The notes under the pieces: generated by a model
What the model was told of the DNA's origin: nothing
Databases searched by the model: none
Seen by the model: only the letters and a program-made list of their open reading frames with translations
Made by a program: the position numbers and the translations under genes
Assembly (NCBI GenBank): GCA_965230535.1
Contig: OZ246010.1
Span: forward strand, 2,108,001-2,172,000
Source: JAUILH01 sp965230535
GTDB lineage: Bacteria > Bacteroidota > Bacteroidia > Flavobacteriales_D > JAUILH01
Direction: 5' to 3'
DNA: 64,000 nucleotides
Shown here: piece after piece, positions 7,865-18,727 of the stretch
Position numbering within the stretch: the stretch's first letter is position 1
Layout of the letters: each line of letters begins with the position of its first letter

Positions 7865-10800
7865 TTAATTATGTTTTTCCAAAGCAATTTCTGTGGTTAG
7901 GTCATCTATTGTAATGGTTTCACCACCTTCAACATGGTCTGTAAGTTGAAGAGAATTTGCCAGGGTCTCTGAACAAATATAATTTAAATTATTATTGATT
8001 GCTTCATTAATTCTTTCATCAGATTTAATCTGCAAGTTTATCTTATCTGTTAACTCCAATCCTTTGTCTTTTCTGATGTTTTGGATACGATTGACAAATT
8101 CTCTGGCCAAGCCTTCCTGAACCAATTTTGGTGACAGTGTAATATCCAGAGCAATGGTTAAACTGCCTTCTGACTGCACTAACCATCCCGGAATATCTTC
8201 AGTTTGAATATTAAAGTCTTCCAGGGTCAATTCTATATCAGCACCATCAATCTGGCCTTTCCAGCCTTCATTCTGCTCAACCAACGCAATTTCTTCTTTG
8301 CCCCAGGCACTAATTTCTTTTGCAATGGATTTCATGTACTGACCATATTTAGGTCCAATGGTTTTGAAGTTTGGCTTGATGTTTTTAACCAAAATATCAC
8401 CCACATCAGTCAATAATTCAAGTTCCTTCACATTGACCTCAGATAAAATCAAATCTTCCACAGCCTTTACCTGCTTTGCAAATTGATCGTTGTGAACCGG
8501 GATCATCACCTTTTGAAGCGGCTGTCTTACTTTTAGTTTTTCCTTCTTTCTAAGGCTTAGAACCATTGAAGACGCCTTTTGAGCAATGGACATACGCTCT
8601 TCCAAATCACGGTCAATTCGATCTTCCTGAACTTTCGGGAAATTAGCCAAATGAACAGACTCCAGGTCAGATCTGCCCGTGGTACTGTTAAGGTCCAGGA
8701 ACAATCTATCGGAATAAAATGGTGCGATAGGCGCCATAATTATTGATACGGTCTCGAGACAGTTATACAAAGTTTGGTAAGCCGCTATCTTATCTGAAGA
8801 ATAGTCTCCTTTCCAAAAACGCCTTCTACACAAACGTACGTACCAATTACTTAGATGGTCCGTCACAAATTCCTGAATTAAACGACCCGCCTTTGTCGGT
8901 TCAAAAGCTTCATAGGCTTCATCAACTGCTTTGACCAATGAATTAAGTTTAGACAATATCCAACGGTCAATTTCAGGTCTTTCACTATAAGGCACTTCTT
9001 CTTCGGCATATGTAAATCCATCTACATTGGAATACAAAGCAAAAAAGCCATAAGTGTTATAAAGTGTTCCAAAGAATTTTCTCTGAACTTCTCCAATCCC
9101 TTCCAGATCAAATTTGAGATTATCCCAGGGCTGAGCATTGGTAATCATGTACCATCTTGTAGCATCTGCCCCATACTTTTCGAGCGTCTCAAAAGGATCT
9201 ACAGCATTGCCAAGTCTCTTAGACATTTTCTGACCATTTTTGTCCAGAACAAGTCCGTTAGATACTACATTCTTATAAGCCACACTGTCGAAACAGATGC
9301 CTGCAATGGCATGAAGTGTATAAAACCATCCACGTGTCTGGTCCACACCCTCTGCTATGAAATCAGCCGGATAAGCCGCTCCATTATCAATCAACTCTTT
9401 ATTCTCAAATGGGTAGTGCCACTGAGCGTATGGCATTGACCCTGAATCGAACCAAACATCTATCAGGTCAGATTCGCGATACATCTTCTCACCGCTTGAA
9501 GACACCAAAACAATCTTATCTACATAGTTTTTATGTAAATCAAAGGTGTTATAGTTGTCTTCAGACATATCATTGACATCAAAATCCTGCAAAGGATTTT
9601 CCGTCATAAAACCAGCTTCAACAGATTTCTCACAGGCAGCTTTCAATTCTGCAACAGATCCAATGCAAACGGTTTCATCTCCTTTTTCTGTTCTCCAAAG
9701 TGGCAATGGAATTCCCCAGAATCTTGAACGAGACAAGTTCCAGTCGTTGGCATTTTCAAGCCAGTTGCCAAAACGTCCTTCTCCGGTGGCTTTTGGTTTC
9801 CAATTGATGGTATTATTAAGTTCAACCAAACGAGATTTTGCATCTGTTATTTTAATGAACCAAGAATCAAGAGGATAGTATAAAACTGGTTTATCTGTTC
9901 TCCAACAATGCGGATAGCTATGCTCGTACTTCTCTACTTTAAATGCTTTGTTTTCTTCCTTTAATTTGATGGCAATCTCAACATCCACAGATTTATCCGG
10001 TGCATTCTCCTTGTAGTATTCGTTCTTCACATACTTTCCACCGAGATCGCCCATCTGTGAAACAAATCTTCCCTGTAAATCAACCAATGGCACTTGGTTT
10101 CCGTTGTCATCCAGCACCAGCATTGGAGGCACACCTGCTTCCTGAGCCACTTTGGCATCATCCGCACCAAATGTTGGTGCGATATGTACGATACCTGTCC
10201 CATCTTCTGTTGTCACAAAATCACCAGGAATCACCTTAAATGCATTCTCCGGATTTTCGCAAGGCAAACAATAAGGCAATAATTGCTCATAATCCAACCC
10301 TACTAAATCTGCTCCCTTGAACTGCTTCAAAACAACAAACGGTATTTTTTTTGAATCTGTGCTATAGTCATTCAAACCAAATTCGTCAGAGGCTGCTACA
10401 TACTTTCCTGAAAACTGCTTGTTCAACAAGTTCTCTGCCAGAACTACCTTCATCTTTTCTCCCGTGTACTGATTGAAACTTTCAACCAAAACATAGTTAA
10501 TCTTTGGTCCAACAGCCAAAGCCGTATTAGATGGCAAAGTCCAGGGAGTGGTCGTCCAGGCTAAAAAATGAATCGTTTCCTCTCCGAAAAGAGTGGTTTT
10601 CTTGTCAGAATCCTTCAGTTTAAACTGTGCCACAACAGTGGTGTCTTTCACGTCCTGATAGGTTCCTGGCATATTTAATTCATGAGAACTTAGACCTGTT
10701 CCGGCTGCCGGAGAATATGGTTGAATTGTATAGCCTTTGTACAATAAATTTTTGTTGTAAATCTGTTTCAGTAACCACCATACAGATTCCATATACTTGT

Positions 10801-11263
10801 TTGTATAAGTCACATACGGGTCATCCAGATCCACCCAATAACCCATTTTATTGGTCAAATCGTTCCAGATATCAGTGTATTTCATCACCGCTTCACGGCA
10901 TGCCTGATTATAATTTTCGACAGAAATTGTACTCCCAATATCCTCTTTTGTAATGCCTAATGCCTTCTCAACGCCTAATTCTACAGGCAATCCATGAGTA
11001 TCCCAACCTGCTTTTCTATGAACCTTATAGCCTTTTAGGGTCTTGTAGCGACAAAAAATATCTTTAATGGCTCTTCCCATAACATGGTGAATACCAGGGA
11101 GTCCGTTGGCAGAGGGTGGTCCTTCATAAAAAACGTAAGATTCTGCGTCAGCTCTTGTACTCAAACTCTTTTCAAAGATTTTGCGTTCCTGCCATCTTTG
11201 AAGAACTTCAGTGGCTACATTACTTAGATTGAGCCTTTGGTATTCGGGATATTTTTGATTCAT
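7865..11263 (-). CDS. ileS: Isoleucyl-tRNA synthetase
   Basis: This 1132-residue class I synthetase charges tRNA-Ile. The HIGH-type motif is GLPGIHHVMG (residues 54-63) and the KMSKS motif is KMSKR near residue 679. The CP1 editing insertion lies between (AWTTTPWTLPSNTALAVG). Length and the absence of a C-terminal zinc knuckle match the long, eukaryote-like IleRS form found in Bacteroidota. It is the first gene of the ileS - dksA-like - lspA - lipoprotein operon. No clear promoter box was found in 11264-11330. Confidence 0.97.
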   Translation of the reverse strand: MNQKYPEYQRLNLSNVATEVLQRWQERKIFEKSLSTRADAESYVFYEGPPSANGLPGIHHVMGRAIKDIFCRYKTLKGYKVHRKAGWDTHGLPVELGVEKALGITKEDIGSTISVENYNQACREAVMKYTDIWNDLTNKMGYWVDLDDPYVTYTNKYMESVWWLLKQIYNKNLLYKGYTIQPYSPAAGTGLSSHELNMPGTYQDVKDTTVVAQFKLKDSDKKTTLFGEETIHFLAWTTTPWTLPSNTALAVGPKINYVLVESFNQYTGEKMKVVLAENLLNKQFSGKYVAASDEFGLNDYSTDSKKIPFVVLKQFKGADLVGLDYEQLLPYCLPCENPENAFKVIPGDFVTTEDGTGIVHIAPTFGADDAKVAQEAGVPPMLVLDDNGNQVPLVDLQGRFVSQMGDLGGKYVKNEYYKENAPDKSVDVEIAIKLKEENKAFKVEKYEHSYPHCWRTDKPVLYYPLDSWFIKITDAKSRLVELNNTINWKPKATGEGRFGNWLENANDWNLSRSRFWGIPLPLWRTEKGDETVCIGSVAELKAACEKSVEAGFMTENPLQDFDVNDMSEDNYNTFDLHKNYVDKIVLVSSSGEKMYRESDLIDVWFDSGSMPYAQWHYPFENKELIDNGAAYPADFIAEGVDQTRGWFYTLHAIAGICFDSVAYKNVVSNGLVLDKNGQKMSKRLGNAVDPFETLEKYGADATRWYMITNAQPWDNLKFDLEGIGEVQRKFFGTLYNTYGFFALYSNVDGFTYAEEEVPYSERPEIDRWILSKLNSLVKAVDEAYEAFEPTKAGRLIQEFVTDHLSNWYVRLCRRRFWKGDYSSDKIAAYQTLYNCLETVSIIMAPIAPFYSDRLFLDLNSTTGRSDLESVHLANFPKVQEDRIDRDLEERMSIAQKASSMVLSLRKKEKLKVRQPLQKVMIPVHNDQFAKQVKAVEDLILSEVNVKELELLTDVGDILVKNIKPNFKTIGPKYGQYMKSIAKEISAWGKEEIALVEQNEGWKGQIDGADIELTLEDFNIQTEDIPGWLVQSEGSLTIALDITLSPKLVQEGLAREFVNRIQNIRKDKGLELTDKINLQIKSDERINEAINNNLNYICSETLANSLQLTDHVEGGETITIDDLTTEIALEKHN

Positions 11264-11418
11264 TCTTACTTATTATATAAAGAGGACTGCGAATTTAGAA
11301 AAATCAACTTTAAAAATTGGGTGCTGAAATTAAATTTTAAACCCTTGTTAAAGCCGCTAAAATATTAAGTATTTCACTAAATTGTTGGTATCCTGTTAAA
11401 TTCTTGTTGATACACGAA

Positions 11419-11450
11419 TTTGCTTTCGTAGGTATTATGGCTTAATTTTG
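11419..11450 (+). promoter_or_regulatory. Bacteroidota-type promoter
   Basis: TTTG at 11419-11422 and TAATTTTG at 11443-11450 are separated by 20 bases, matching the -33/-7 consensus. The start codon of the next gene lies 22 bases downstream. Confidence 0.72.
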
Positions 11451-11472
11451 CATTAAACTAAGCTTAAATTAT

Positions 11473-14400
11473 ATGAAAAAAATCTATTCACTTGTAGCTG
11501 GGCTACTTGCGTTTTCGGGCGTTAGCGGACAGTTACTTCAAGAAAACTTTGATGCGGGTATCCCTGGCACGTGGACGGTAACAGACGGAGGTGCTGCGAC
11601 CGGAGACACATGGGTTGCCGGTCAACAAGCCGGATTTAACAATCTGGACGGTTCTGACTGTGCATTTGTTGATTCTGATGCCAATGGTAATGGAACCCAC
11701 TTAATTGAAACTCTGGAAAGTCCGGCTTTTAATGGAACCGGATTTCTTAGCGTAATTTTGGAATTTGACCATTATTACCGTTCTATTGAAGCCGTAGATT
11801 TTGGAACTGTTGAAGTGTGGGATGGAACTGCATGGCAACAAGTTGCTGTATTTAACAATGACATAGGTGCTTTCGGTGCTCCTGATCACCAAATCATTGA
11901 CATCACAGCACACGCCAATCCGGCAATGCAGGTTCGTTTTCACTACGATGACGGTAATACCTGGGACTACTATTGGTTAATCGACAATGTAGTTATCAAT
12001 GGTAACCTTTGTGATGCCGTATCAGGTTTGGCGGTGAACAACATCACTACAACAAGTGCAGATTTGTCTTGGACAACAACTGCAACTAATGTGGACCTTC
12101 AGTGGGGTGCACCTGGATTTACTCCTGGTACAGGAACTGAATTGGGATCTATTTACACCGCAAACAACCCTGAAACTGCAGCAGGTTTAATGCCGGCTAC
12201 TTTCTATGATGCGTATGTCAGAACAAACTGTTCTGGGCCTGCCATGATGATTTCTGGTGTTTTTGATGGTCCGCTTACCGGTGGTCAGCCAAAAGCAGTT
12301 GAGCTTTACGTTATGGATAACATTGCTGACTTGAGTCAGTATGGAATTGGTTCTGCCAACAACGGTGGTGGTACTGATGGTGAAGAATTAAGTTTCTCTG
12401 CTATCTCTGCTACAGCTGGTCAGTACATTTATGTAACAACTGATTCAGCTGACTTCCACGATTACTTTGGATTTGCCGCTGATTTTGTAGATGGTTCTGC
12501 TCCTAACATCAACGGTGATGATGCTGTTGAGTTATTCTACAACGGTGTTGCATATGACGTTTTTGGTGACATTAACTTAGATGGTACTGGTCAACCTTGG
12601 GAATACCTTGATGGTTGGGCATACAGAAACAACGGAACTCAGTCAACAACGACTTTCGCTGTTGCCGATTGGACTTACAGTGGTATCAACGCGGTAGACG
12701 GATGTACAACAAATGGAGCTTGTGCTTCAGTATTCCCTAACGGGACTTTCACAACAAACCTATTCTCTTCAGGTTGGTTAGGACCAGTTTCTTTCATGAC
12801 AAACTGTGCAGTATTCAGTGCACCTTACTGTGAAGACTTTGAAGATGGCGGTGCTGTTGATGGTTGCTGGACAAATGAAGCAGCTACTGATGACTTTGAT
12901 TGGAGTGCACTTACAGGTGCTACAGGATCTACAGCTACAGGACCAAGTTCTGGTAACGGTGGTGCTGGTTATTACATTTACACGGAAGCTTCTCCTCAAG
13001 GGAATGGTGATGCCGCTGTAATTTATAGCCCTGAGATTGATCTTTCAACAATCCCTGGAACTCCAAGATTGAACTTCTTCTACCATATGTATGGTGCAGG
13101 GATGAACCCTGATGGATCTATTACGGTTGACGTTTCTAACGATGGTGGTGGATCTTGGACCAATATCTTTGACGAGCAAGGTGACCAAGGTGATGTTTGG
13201 AACCAGGCATTTGTTACTTTGGCTGCTTGGTCTAGCGACACTGTAACTTTCAGAATTACCGGAACTGTTGCTCCGTCAACAACTGGTAACGCATATGAGA
13301 ATGATTTTGCAATTGACGATTTCTGTATCGATGAGGCTCCGGCTGATGAGGCACAGTTAAACAGCATTTTAACTCCTTTTGGAGGTTGTGGTCTAACCGC
13401 AAATGACAGTCTTACTATTTCTGTAACGAACAATGGTGCGGATACTATCTTCACTATGGATATGTGTTATGTCTTGAATGCTACTGCTCCGGTTTGCGAA
13501 ACATTCAATGACACGATTCTTCCTGGAGGCACGGACACAATAGTGTTTACTGCTCCTATCGATTTATCAACTCCAGGGGCTTACGATTTTGATGTGTATA
13601 TTACTCTTGCGGGAGATACATTAAACACAAATGACTCGATTTTCGGATACTCTATCCAAAGTGTACCTACCATTTCGACTTTCCCTTACTCTGAAGATTT
13701 TGAAGCCGACAACGGTGGATGGACATCTGAAGGTTCTGGTGAATGGGAATGGGGTGCTCCTGCCGGAGGTGTTATCAACTCTGTTTCTGCTTGTGAAGGC
13801 GGTGTAAACGCTTGGGTAACTAACCTTACCGGAAATTACGCGGACAATGCAAATTCAGACTTAGTTTCTCCGTGTATTGATATGAGCTCTCAAACTACAG
13901 ACCCTGTAATTGTTTTCGATATCACAACTGATAGTGAGACCAACTGGGATGGAACTATTTTAGAAGTGTCTACTGATGGTGGTGGAACCTGGACTCAATT
14001 GGGTGCTGTTGGTACTGGTGCTAATTGGTACAACAACGCTACTGATGTTTGGTGGGACGGTACTACACCTTGGATGAAAGCAGGTCACGTATTAACTGGT
14101 ACTGCAGGTCAGTCTGATGTAAGACTAAGATTTAAGTTTACTTCTGACGGTTCAAACACACAGGAAGGTGTTGCTATCGATAATATTGAAATCAACCCAA
14201 CAGCTCCAATTGTAAGTGCTGTGCCTTCAGCTTTAGTTGCGCCAACTTCAAGCTGTGGATTAACAGCCAATGAATTTGTAATTGCTGATTTTGCTAACAA
14301 CGGTGTAGATACTTTATTCTCATTTGATGTTTGCTACATCATTGGTGGAACACCAGTTTGCGAGACTGTAAATGATACATTACTTCCAGGTGGAACTTAC

Positions 14401-16284
14401 CAGCATGCATTTGCCACTGCTGGAGATTTCTCAACTGTTGGTAATATTGATGTTGATTTAACAATTGCTGCAACAGGTGACCTATCTGATTGTGACGATA
14501 CATTGACTGCTGTTGTTGTGAACAAGCCGGTAATCACTTCTTACCCATATCTTGAGACATTTGAGAATGGTCAAGGTGGTTGGTCTGCAAACAATATTGC
14601 AAACAGTACTTGGGAATTTGGAACACCTGCACAAACTAACATCAACACTGCATTCACTGGTATGAACGCATGGGTTGCTGGTGGTTTAACTGGTGGATAT
14701 AATAACAATGAAGAAGGTAACGTAGAAAGTCCTTGTTTCGACTTTACTGCTCTTCCTACTGGTTCTTGGGTTGCTATGAAGATCGCAATGGACTGTGAAT
14801 TTAGCTGGGATGGTGCTAACCTTCAGCTTTCTGATGACGCTGGTGCTACCTGGACTAATGTTGGTGCATTTGGTGCTCCAGATTGGTACAACGACAACTC
14901 AATTGGTGCCTTCACAGGAAACCAGGACGGTTGGACTGGTAGTGTGGTTCAGGGAAGTAGTACTGGTGAGTGGATCGTTGTAAAACATCCATTGGATGAT
15001 ACATTGATTGGTAAAACTGACGTAAGATTCAGAGTAAACTTTGAAACTGATGGTTCTGGTATTTACGAAGGATTCGCGTTTGATGATTTCGCGATCAGTA
15101 CTTTACCAACTGTAGATGCAGGTCCTGATTACAACGGTTGTGGTAGTCACTTAATCGATCCAGGATTGGTAGGTATGTACGAGTGGTTTACGCAGGATAC
15201 TTCTGCTGCACCAACTACTTACCCACATTCAAATGGAACATCTGCAACATTTGCTAACACTGGTTTAACTGACACAACATACAACGCTATTGTTGTTTAT
15301 ACAGATTCATTTGGTCTTTGTATGAGTGATACAGCTATGTTGACGCTTAACCCAGCTCCACTTGTAGAGTTGAATGACGTTTCTAACTGTGTTGGTGACA
15401 CTGCTTGGTTCAATGTTGATACCTCTTCAGTATACACTTATAGCTGGAATACAGGTGCTACAATTGATTCTTCGTTCTTGGCTGGCCCAGGGCAAATCGT
15501 TGCTACTGTGACGCACACAGGAACAGGATGTACGCATTCTGATTCTGCTAACGTATACCAAGTGCCTCTTGTAGATTTAGATCCTGTTTTGAGTGCTTGT
15601 GACGGAGATTCAATCTTTGTTGATGCAGGACCAAACTATGATGTTTACCTATGGGATGATGGTGCAGCTACATCTAGCATCTATGTTTACACAACTGACA
15701 CTGTGCAGGTAACTGTAACAGATTCTATCGGATGTGTGAGCTCTGATTCAGCTATTTTAACTGTAAATCCGTTGCCAATGCCAACTATCACAGGTACGAG
15801 TACAAGTACTAGTACGATTGATACAATTTGTGTGAACCATGACATCTCTCTTGATGCAGGTGCTGGATTCAGCGCTTATGACTGGTCAACAGGAGGTACA
15901 TCTCAAACAGAACCAGTTTCTGGTAGTACTTTGGGTACAGGTTCTCATGATATCATTGTAATGGTGACTGACGGAAACAACTGTATGAACAGTGACACTG
16001 TGACTATTTTTGTTGATCCATGTACCGGAATCGATGGTCTTGATGCTATTGGTTTCACAGTTTACCCTAACCCATCTAATGGAATCTTTAAGTACAACGT
16101 TGATGAATTAAACAACGCTATGACTTTCAGATTAACAGATGCGACTGGTAAATTGATCAACACCTGGACAATTAACAATGCTCAGGTTGGAACCATTGAC
16201 TTGACTGGATATGCCAGAGGCGTTTACATCTTAAACGTTGTTTATGGTGAAGGTCAGAAATCAATTCAGTTGATTAAACAATAA
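11473..16284 (+). CDS. Large secreted multidomain protein, T9SS cargo
   Basis: The 1603-residue protein has a signal peptide (to about residue 19, GVSGQ). Several concanavalin-like 'choice-of-anchor J'/MAM segments each open with an ENFD or EDFE motif (near residues 23, 455, 740 and 1025). A fibronectin III-like segment lies near residue 190, a lamin-tail-like segment near 255-400, and PKD/Ig-like repeats fill the last 400 residues. The C-terminal T9SS type A sorting domain begins FTVYPNPSNG and ends in a basic IQLIKQ. It is probably exported and anchored at the cell surface; no enzymatic motif is visible. It has its own promoter and terminator. Confidence 0.88.
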   Translation: MKKIYSLVAGLLAFSGVSGQLLQENFDAGIPGTWTVTDGGAATGDTWVAGQQAGFNNLDGSDCAFVDSDANGNGTHLIETLESPAFNGTGFLSVILEFDHYYRSIEAVDFGTVEVWDGTAWQQVAVFNNDIGAFGAPDHQIIDITAHANPAMQVRFHYDDGNTWDYYWLIDNVVINGNLCDAVSGLAVNNITTTSADLSWTTTATNVDLQWGAPGFTPGTGTELGSIYTANNPETAAGLMPATFYDAYVRTNCSGPAMMISGVFDGPLTGGQPKAVELYVMDNIADLSQYGIGSANNGGGTDGEELSFSAISATAGQYIYVTTDSADFHDYFGFAADFVDGSAPNINGDDAVELFYNGVAYDVFGDINLDGTGQPWEYLDGWAYRNNGTQSTTTFAVADWTYSGINAVDGCTTNGACASVFPNGTFTTNLFSSGWLGPVSFMTNCAVFSAPYCEDFEDGGAVDGCWTNEAATDDFDWSALTGATGSTATGPSSGNGGAGYYIYTEASPQGNGDAAVIYSPEIDLSTIPGTPRLNFFYHMYGAGMNPDGSITVDVSNDGGGSWTNIFDEQGDQGDVWNQAFVTLAAWSSDTVTFRITGTVAPSTTGNAYENDFAIDDFCIDEAPADEAQLNSILTPFGGCGLTANDSLTISVTNNGADTIFTMDMCYVLNATAPVCETFNDTILPGGTDTIVFTAPIDLSTPGAYDFDVYITLAGDTLNTNDSIFGYSIQSVPTISTFPYSEDFEADNGGWTSEGSGEWEWGAPAGGVINSVSACEGGVNAWVTNLTGNYADNANSDLVSPCIDMSSQTTDPVIVFDITTDSETNWDGTILEVSTDGGGTWTQLGAVGTGANWYNNATDVWWDGTTPWMKAGHVLTGTAGQSDVRLRFKFTSDGSNTQEGVAIDNIEINPTAPIVSAVPSALVAPTSSCGLTANEFVIADFANNGVDTLFSFDVCYIIGGTPVCETVNDTLLPGGTYQHAFATAGDFSTVGNIDVDLTIAATGDLSDCDDTLTAVVVNKPVITSYPYLETFENGQGGWSANNIANSTWEFGTPAQTNINTAFTGMNAWVAGGLTGGYNNNEEGNVESPCFDFTALPTGSWVAMKIAMDCEFSWDGANLQLSDDAGATWTNVGAFGAPDWYNDNSIGAFTGNQDGWTGSVVQGSSTGEWIVVKHPLDDTLIGKTDVRFRVNFETDGSGIYEGFAFDDFAISTLPTVDAGPDYNGCGSHLIDPGLVGMYEWFTQDTSAAPTTYPHSNGTSATFANTGLTDTTYNAIVVYTDSFGLCMSDTAMLTLNPAPLVELNDVSNCVGDTAWFNVDTSSVYTYSWNTGATIDSSFLAGPGQIVATVTHTGTGCTHSDSANVYQVPLVDLDPVLSACDGDSIFVDAGPNYDVYLWDDGAATSSIYVYTTDTVQVTVTDSIGCVSSDSAILTVNPLPMPTITGTSTSTSTIDTICVNHDISLDAGAGFSAYDWSTGGTSQTEPVSGSTLGTGSHDIIVMVTDGNNCMNSDTVTIFVDPCTGIDGLDAIGFTVYPNPSNGIFKYNVDELNNAMTFRLTDATGKLINTWTINNAQVGTIDLTGYARGVYILNVVYGEGQKSIQLIKQ

Positions 16285-16306
16285 ATTAGAATTTCATAAT
16301 TTTGCA

Positions 16307-16334
16307 GGGCGCCTTTGTTAAGGCGCCCTTTTTT
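16307..16334 (+). terminator. Rho-independent terminator
   Basis: A 9-base GC-rich stem (16307-16315 with 16320-16328), loop TGTT, followed by T6, sits 22 bases past the stop of the upstream gene. It ends 7 bases before the next start codon. Confidence 0.93.
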
Positions 16335-16341
16335 GTATCCT

Positions 16342-18717
16342 ATGAAATATATAACTTCTACTGTTTTCGTTTTTAGTTTGCTTTTTGCAAATGCCCAGTT
16401 CACAGAATCTTCAAGTGCTCAGGGAATTAATGCCAGTTATGGAACCACTGGTTTCATGGGGGGGGGAATCTCCTTCTGCGATTTCGATGGAGATGGCCTT
16501 GATGATATTAGTATAGGAAGTGATCCTACTCAACCAGCCAGATTCTATAAAAACACTGGTACCGGCTTTTCTGAGATAGTGGGGCTTCTTAGTGATACTT
16601 CAGAAATCAAGCAGATTAATTGGGTAGATACGGATAATGATGGTGATCTGGATTTATTCGTTACTCGATTTGGGAAGCATCCTAGATTCTTCGAGAACAG
16701 CGGTAGTCTTTCTTTAAATGAAATTACGGCCTATTCCGGAATAGGAGATACGAACATGATCTATCCTTTCTGGGGAGCCTCTTGGGGAGATCTGAACAAT
16801 GATGGTTTATTGGACGTTTTCATTTCAAACCGTTCTGACAGCGGCCCTTCTACCAATTTATTGTATCTGAATCTAGGCAGCAATAAATTTCAGAATATTA
16901 CAGAAAGTGCGGGTGTCGCAGATTCTAACGACCTTAGTTTCTGTTCTGCCTGGATCGATTATGACCGTGATGGTTTTCAGGATATTTACATTGCAAACGA
17001 CAAATCTTCTCCTAATAAACTCTACAAAAACAATGGAGACAGCACTTTCACAGATGTCAGTGCAAGCTCAGGGGCAGGCATTATCATAGACGCCATGTCT
17101 ACCACCATTGGTGATTATAACAATGACTCCTGGTTGGATATCTACGTTACTAATACACCCGGGGGAAATGTTCTCTTACATAATAACGGAGACGGAACTT
17201 TCCAAAGTGTCGCAGATTCTCTTGGAGTTGGCTTTTATGGAATTGGCTGGGGAGCCAGTTTCCTGGATGCCGATAATGACATGGATCAGGATTTATACGT
17301 GTCCGGTATGACAAATGGAGGGACTGGAGAGTTGCCATCTGCTTTCTACAACAGAACGGGAGTAGACACTTTTGAAGTCGTCAGTACAGGATTTGAAATG
17401 GACACCGTTCCAAGTTTTGGAAATACCATTGGTGACATCAATAACGATGGTTTCCCTGATATTGTGGTTAATAATAACATGCCAAATATCTTCTTGTTCG
17501 AAAACACACCAAATGCCAATAACTGGCTTAAAGTAACCCTTGAAGGTACCGTTAGCAACAAAAACGGTGTAGGCTCTTATCTCAAACTTGTATCCAACGG
17601 TCAAACCCAGTGGAACTACACCCTTATTGGAGAATCTCTTTGCAGCCAAAGCTCTTTTAGCGAGTTCTTTGGAATTGGAAACGCCACCCAAATTGATACT
17701 TTAATTGTTGAGTGGTTAAGTGGGCATAACGACACACTGCTCAACATCTCTCCTAATCAGACCCTGCATGTCATAGAAGGCATGACGCAACCGTTTGACA
17801 CGACTTTAACAGCATCTGCCCTTGTTGCGTGTCAGGGCCAGCCAATTACTTTAACGTGTAACAGTCCTGATTTCGTAAACTGGACCGGAGGTCAAACAAA
17901 CAACCCATTAACAGTTACTCAATCTGGAACATACGTGGCCAATCTGGAGAATGGCTTTGGATTTACAGAGAGCTCAGAAAGCATTCAGATTACTTTCACT
18001 GCATTACCAGTTGCTAATGCAAACGTACAACACATCTCTTGCCACGGTGACACAGATGGAGAGATAACTCTCTTCCCCCAAACATCTGATGGAACCAGTA
18101 CTGTAACCTGGTACGATAGCCAAAACGGAAATTCAAAAAGCAACCTTGGAGCCGGGTGGTACTCATTCACTATCACTGATGGGGTCTCTTGTGCATTGGT
18201 TGACTCTGTTGAAATTATCGAACCAGATCCAATTACTGTAAGCTGTGGTATGTTGCCGGAAACGGATTCAAATAACGACGGAACAGCATGGGCAACTGTG
18301 AGTGGAGGAACTCCTCCATATCAGTATTTCTGGAATGACGCCATGGCTCAAACTACGGACACTGCTGTAAATGTTTCTACCGGAAACTACATTGTTTGGA
18401 TTGTAGATCAAAACTTTTGCTCAGATTCAGCTTCTATTGCTGTGAGTAACGTTCTTGGAATAGCCGGGAATGACACCCCTATTCTACAAGTATTCCCAAA
18501 TCCATCAAATGGCATTTTCAATTTCGAATTGGAGAACACAGAGTTTGAAACTGTTCATTTCGATATACTCAATGCACAAGGAAAGTTGTTAGAAAGCGGA
18601 ACCTTGAAGGATTTGAATGGCAGACAGTTCGATTTGCAGAAATTTGAAACCGGAGTGTATACCCTGAGATTAAAAGCGGAGAATAGCACGCAGGTATTCC
18701 GTCTGTTTAAGCTCTAA
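16342..18717 (+). CDS. Secreted FG-GAP/VCBS and ASPIC/UnbV protein, T9SS cargo
   Basis: The 791-residue protein has a signal peptide (MKYITSTVFVFSLLFANAQ). About seven VCBS/FG-GAP blades follow with calcium-binding loops such as DFDGDGLDD and DTDNDGDLD (residues 45-400). An ASPIC/UnbV-type segment (LIVEWLSG) lies near 450, a PKD/SprB-like segment near 560-690, and a T9SS type A sorting domain (LQVFPNPSNGIF) ends the protein. The CRTAC1-like architecture suggests a calcium-stabilised surface beta-propeller; ligand unknown. The start is ATG 16342; an upstream TTG at 16315 falls inside the terminator and is rejected. A G9 tract near codon 40 may make it phase-variable. Confidence 0.88.
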   Translation: MKYITSTVFVFSLLFANAQFTESSSAQGINASYGTTGFMGGGISFCDFDGDGLDDISIGSDPTQPARFYKNTGTGFSEIVGLLSDTSEIKQINWVDTDNDGDLDLFVTRFGKHPRFFENSGSLSLNEITAYSGIGDTNMIYPFWGASWGDLNNDGLLDVFISNRSDSGPSTNLLYLNLGSNKFQNITESAGVADSNDLSFCSAWIDYDRDGFQDIYIANDKSSPNKLYKNNGDSTFTDVSASSGAGIIIDAMSTTIGDYNNDSWLDIYVTNTPGGNVLLHNNGDGTFQSVADSLGVGFYGIGWGASFLDADNDMDQDLYVSGMTNGGTGELPSAFYNRTGVDTFEVVSTGFEMDTVPSFGNTIGDINNDGFPDIVVNNNMPNIFLFENTPNANNWLKVTLEGTVSNKNGVGSYLKLVSNGQTQWNYTLIGESLCSQSSFSEFFGIGNATQIDTLIVEWLSGHNDTLLNISPNQTLHVIEGMTQPFDTTLTASALVACQGQPITLTCNSPDFVNWTGGQTNNPLTVTQSGTYVANLENGFGFTESSESIQITFTALPVANANVQHISCHGDTDGEITLFPQTSDGTSTVTWYDSQNGNSKSNLGAGWYSFTITDGVSCALVDSVEIIEPDPITVSCGMLPETDSNNDGTAWATVSGGTPPYQYFWNDAMAQTTDTAVNVSTGNYIVWIVDQNFCSDSASIAVSNVLGIAGNDTPILQVFPNPSNGIFNFELENTEFETVHFDILNAQGKLLESGTLKDLNGRQFDLQKFETGVYTLRLKAENSTQVFRLFKL
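16458..16466 (+). repeat. G9 homopolymer in coding sequence
   Basis: Nine consecutive G encode Gly-Gly-Gly after Met39 of the VCBS protein. Such tracts are rare in AT-rich DNA and prone to slipped-strand length change; loss or gain of one base would truncate the protein. Confidence 0.9.
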
Positions 18718-18727
18718 AGGGAAAGTT

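Noticed and set aside
16315..16341. TTG at 16315 as start of the VCBS protein
   Set aside because: It lies inside the terminator hairpin; ATG 16342 starts a clean signal peptide.
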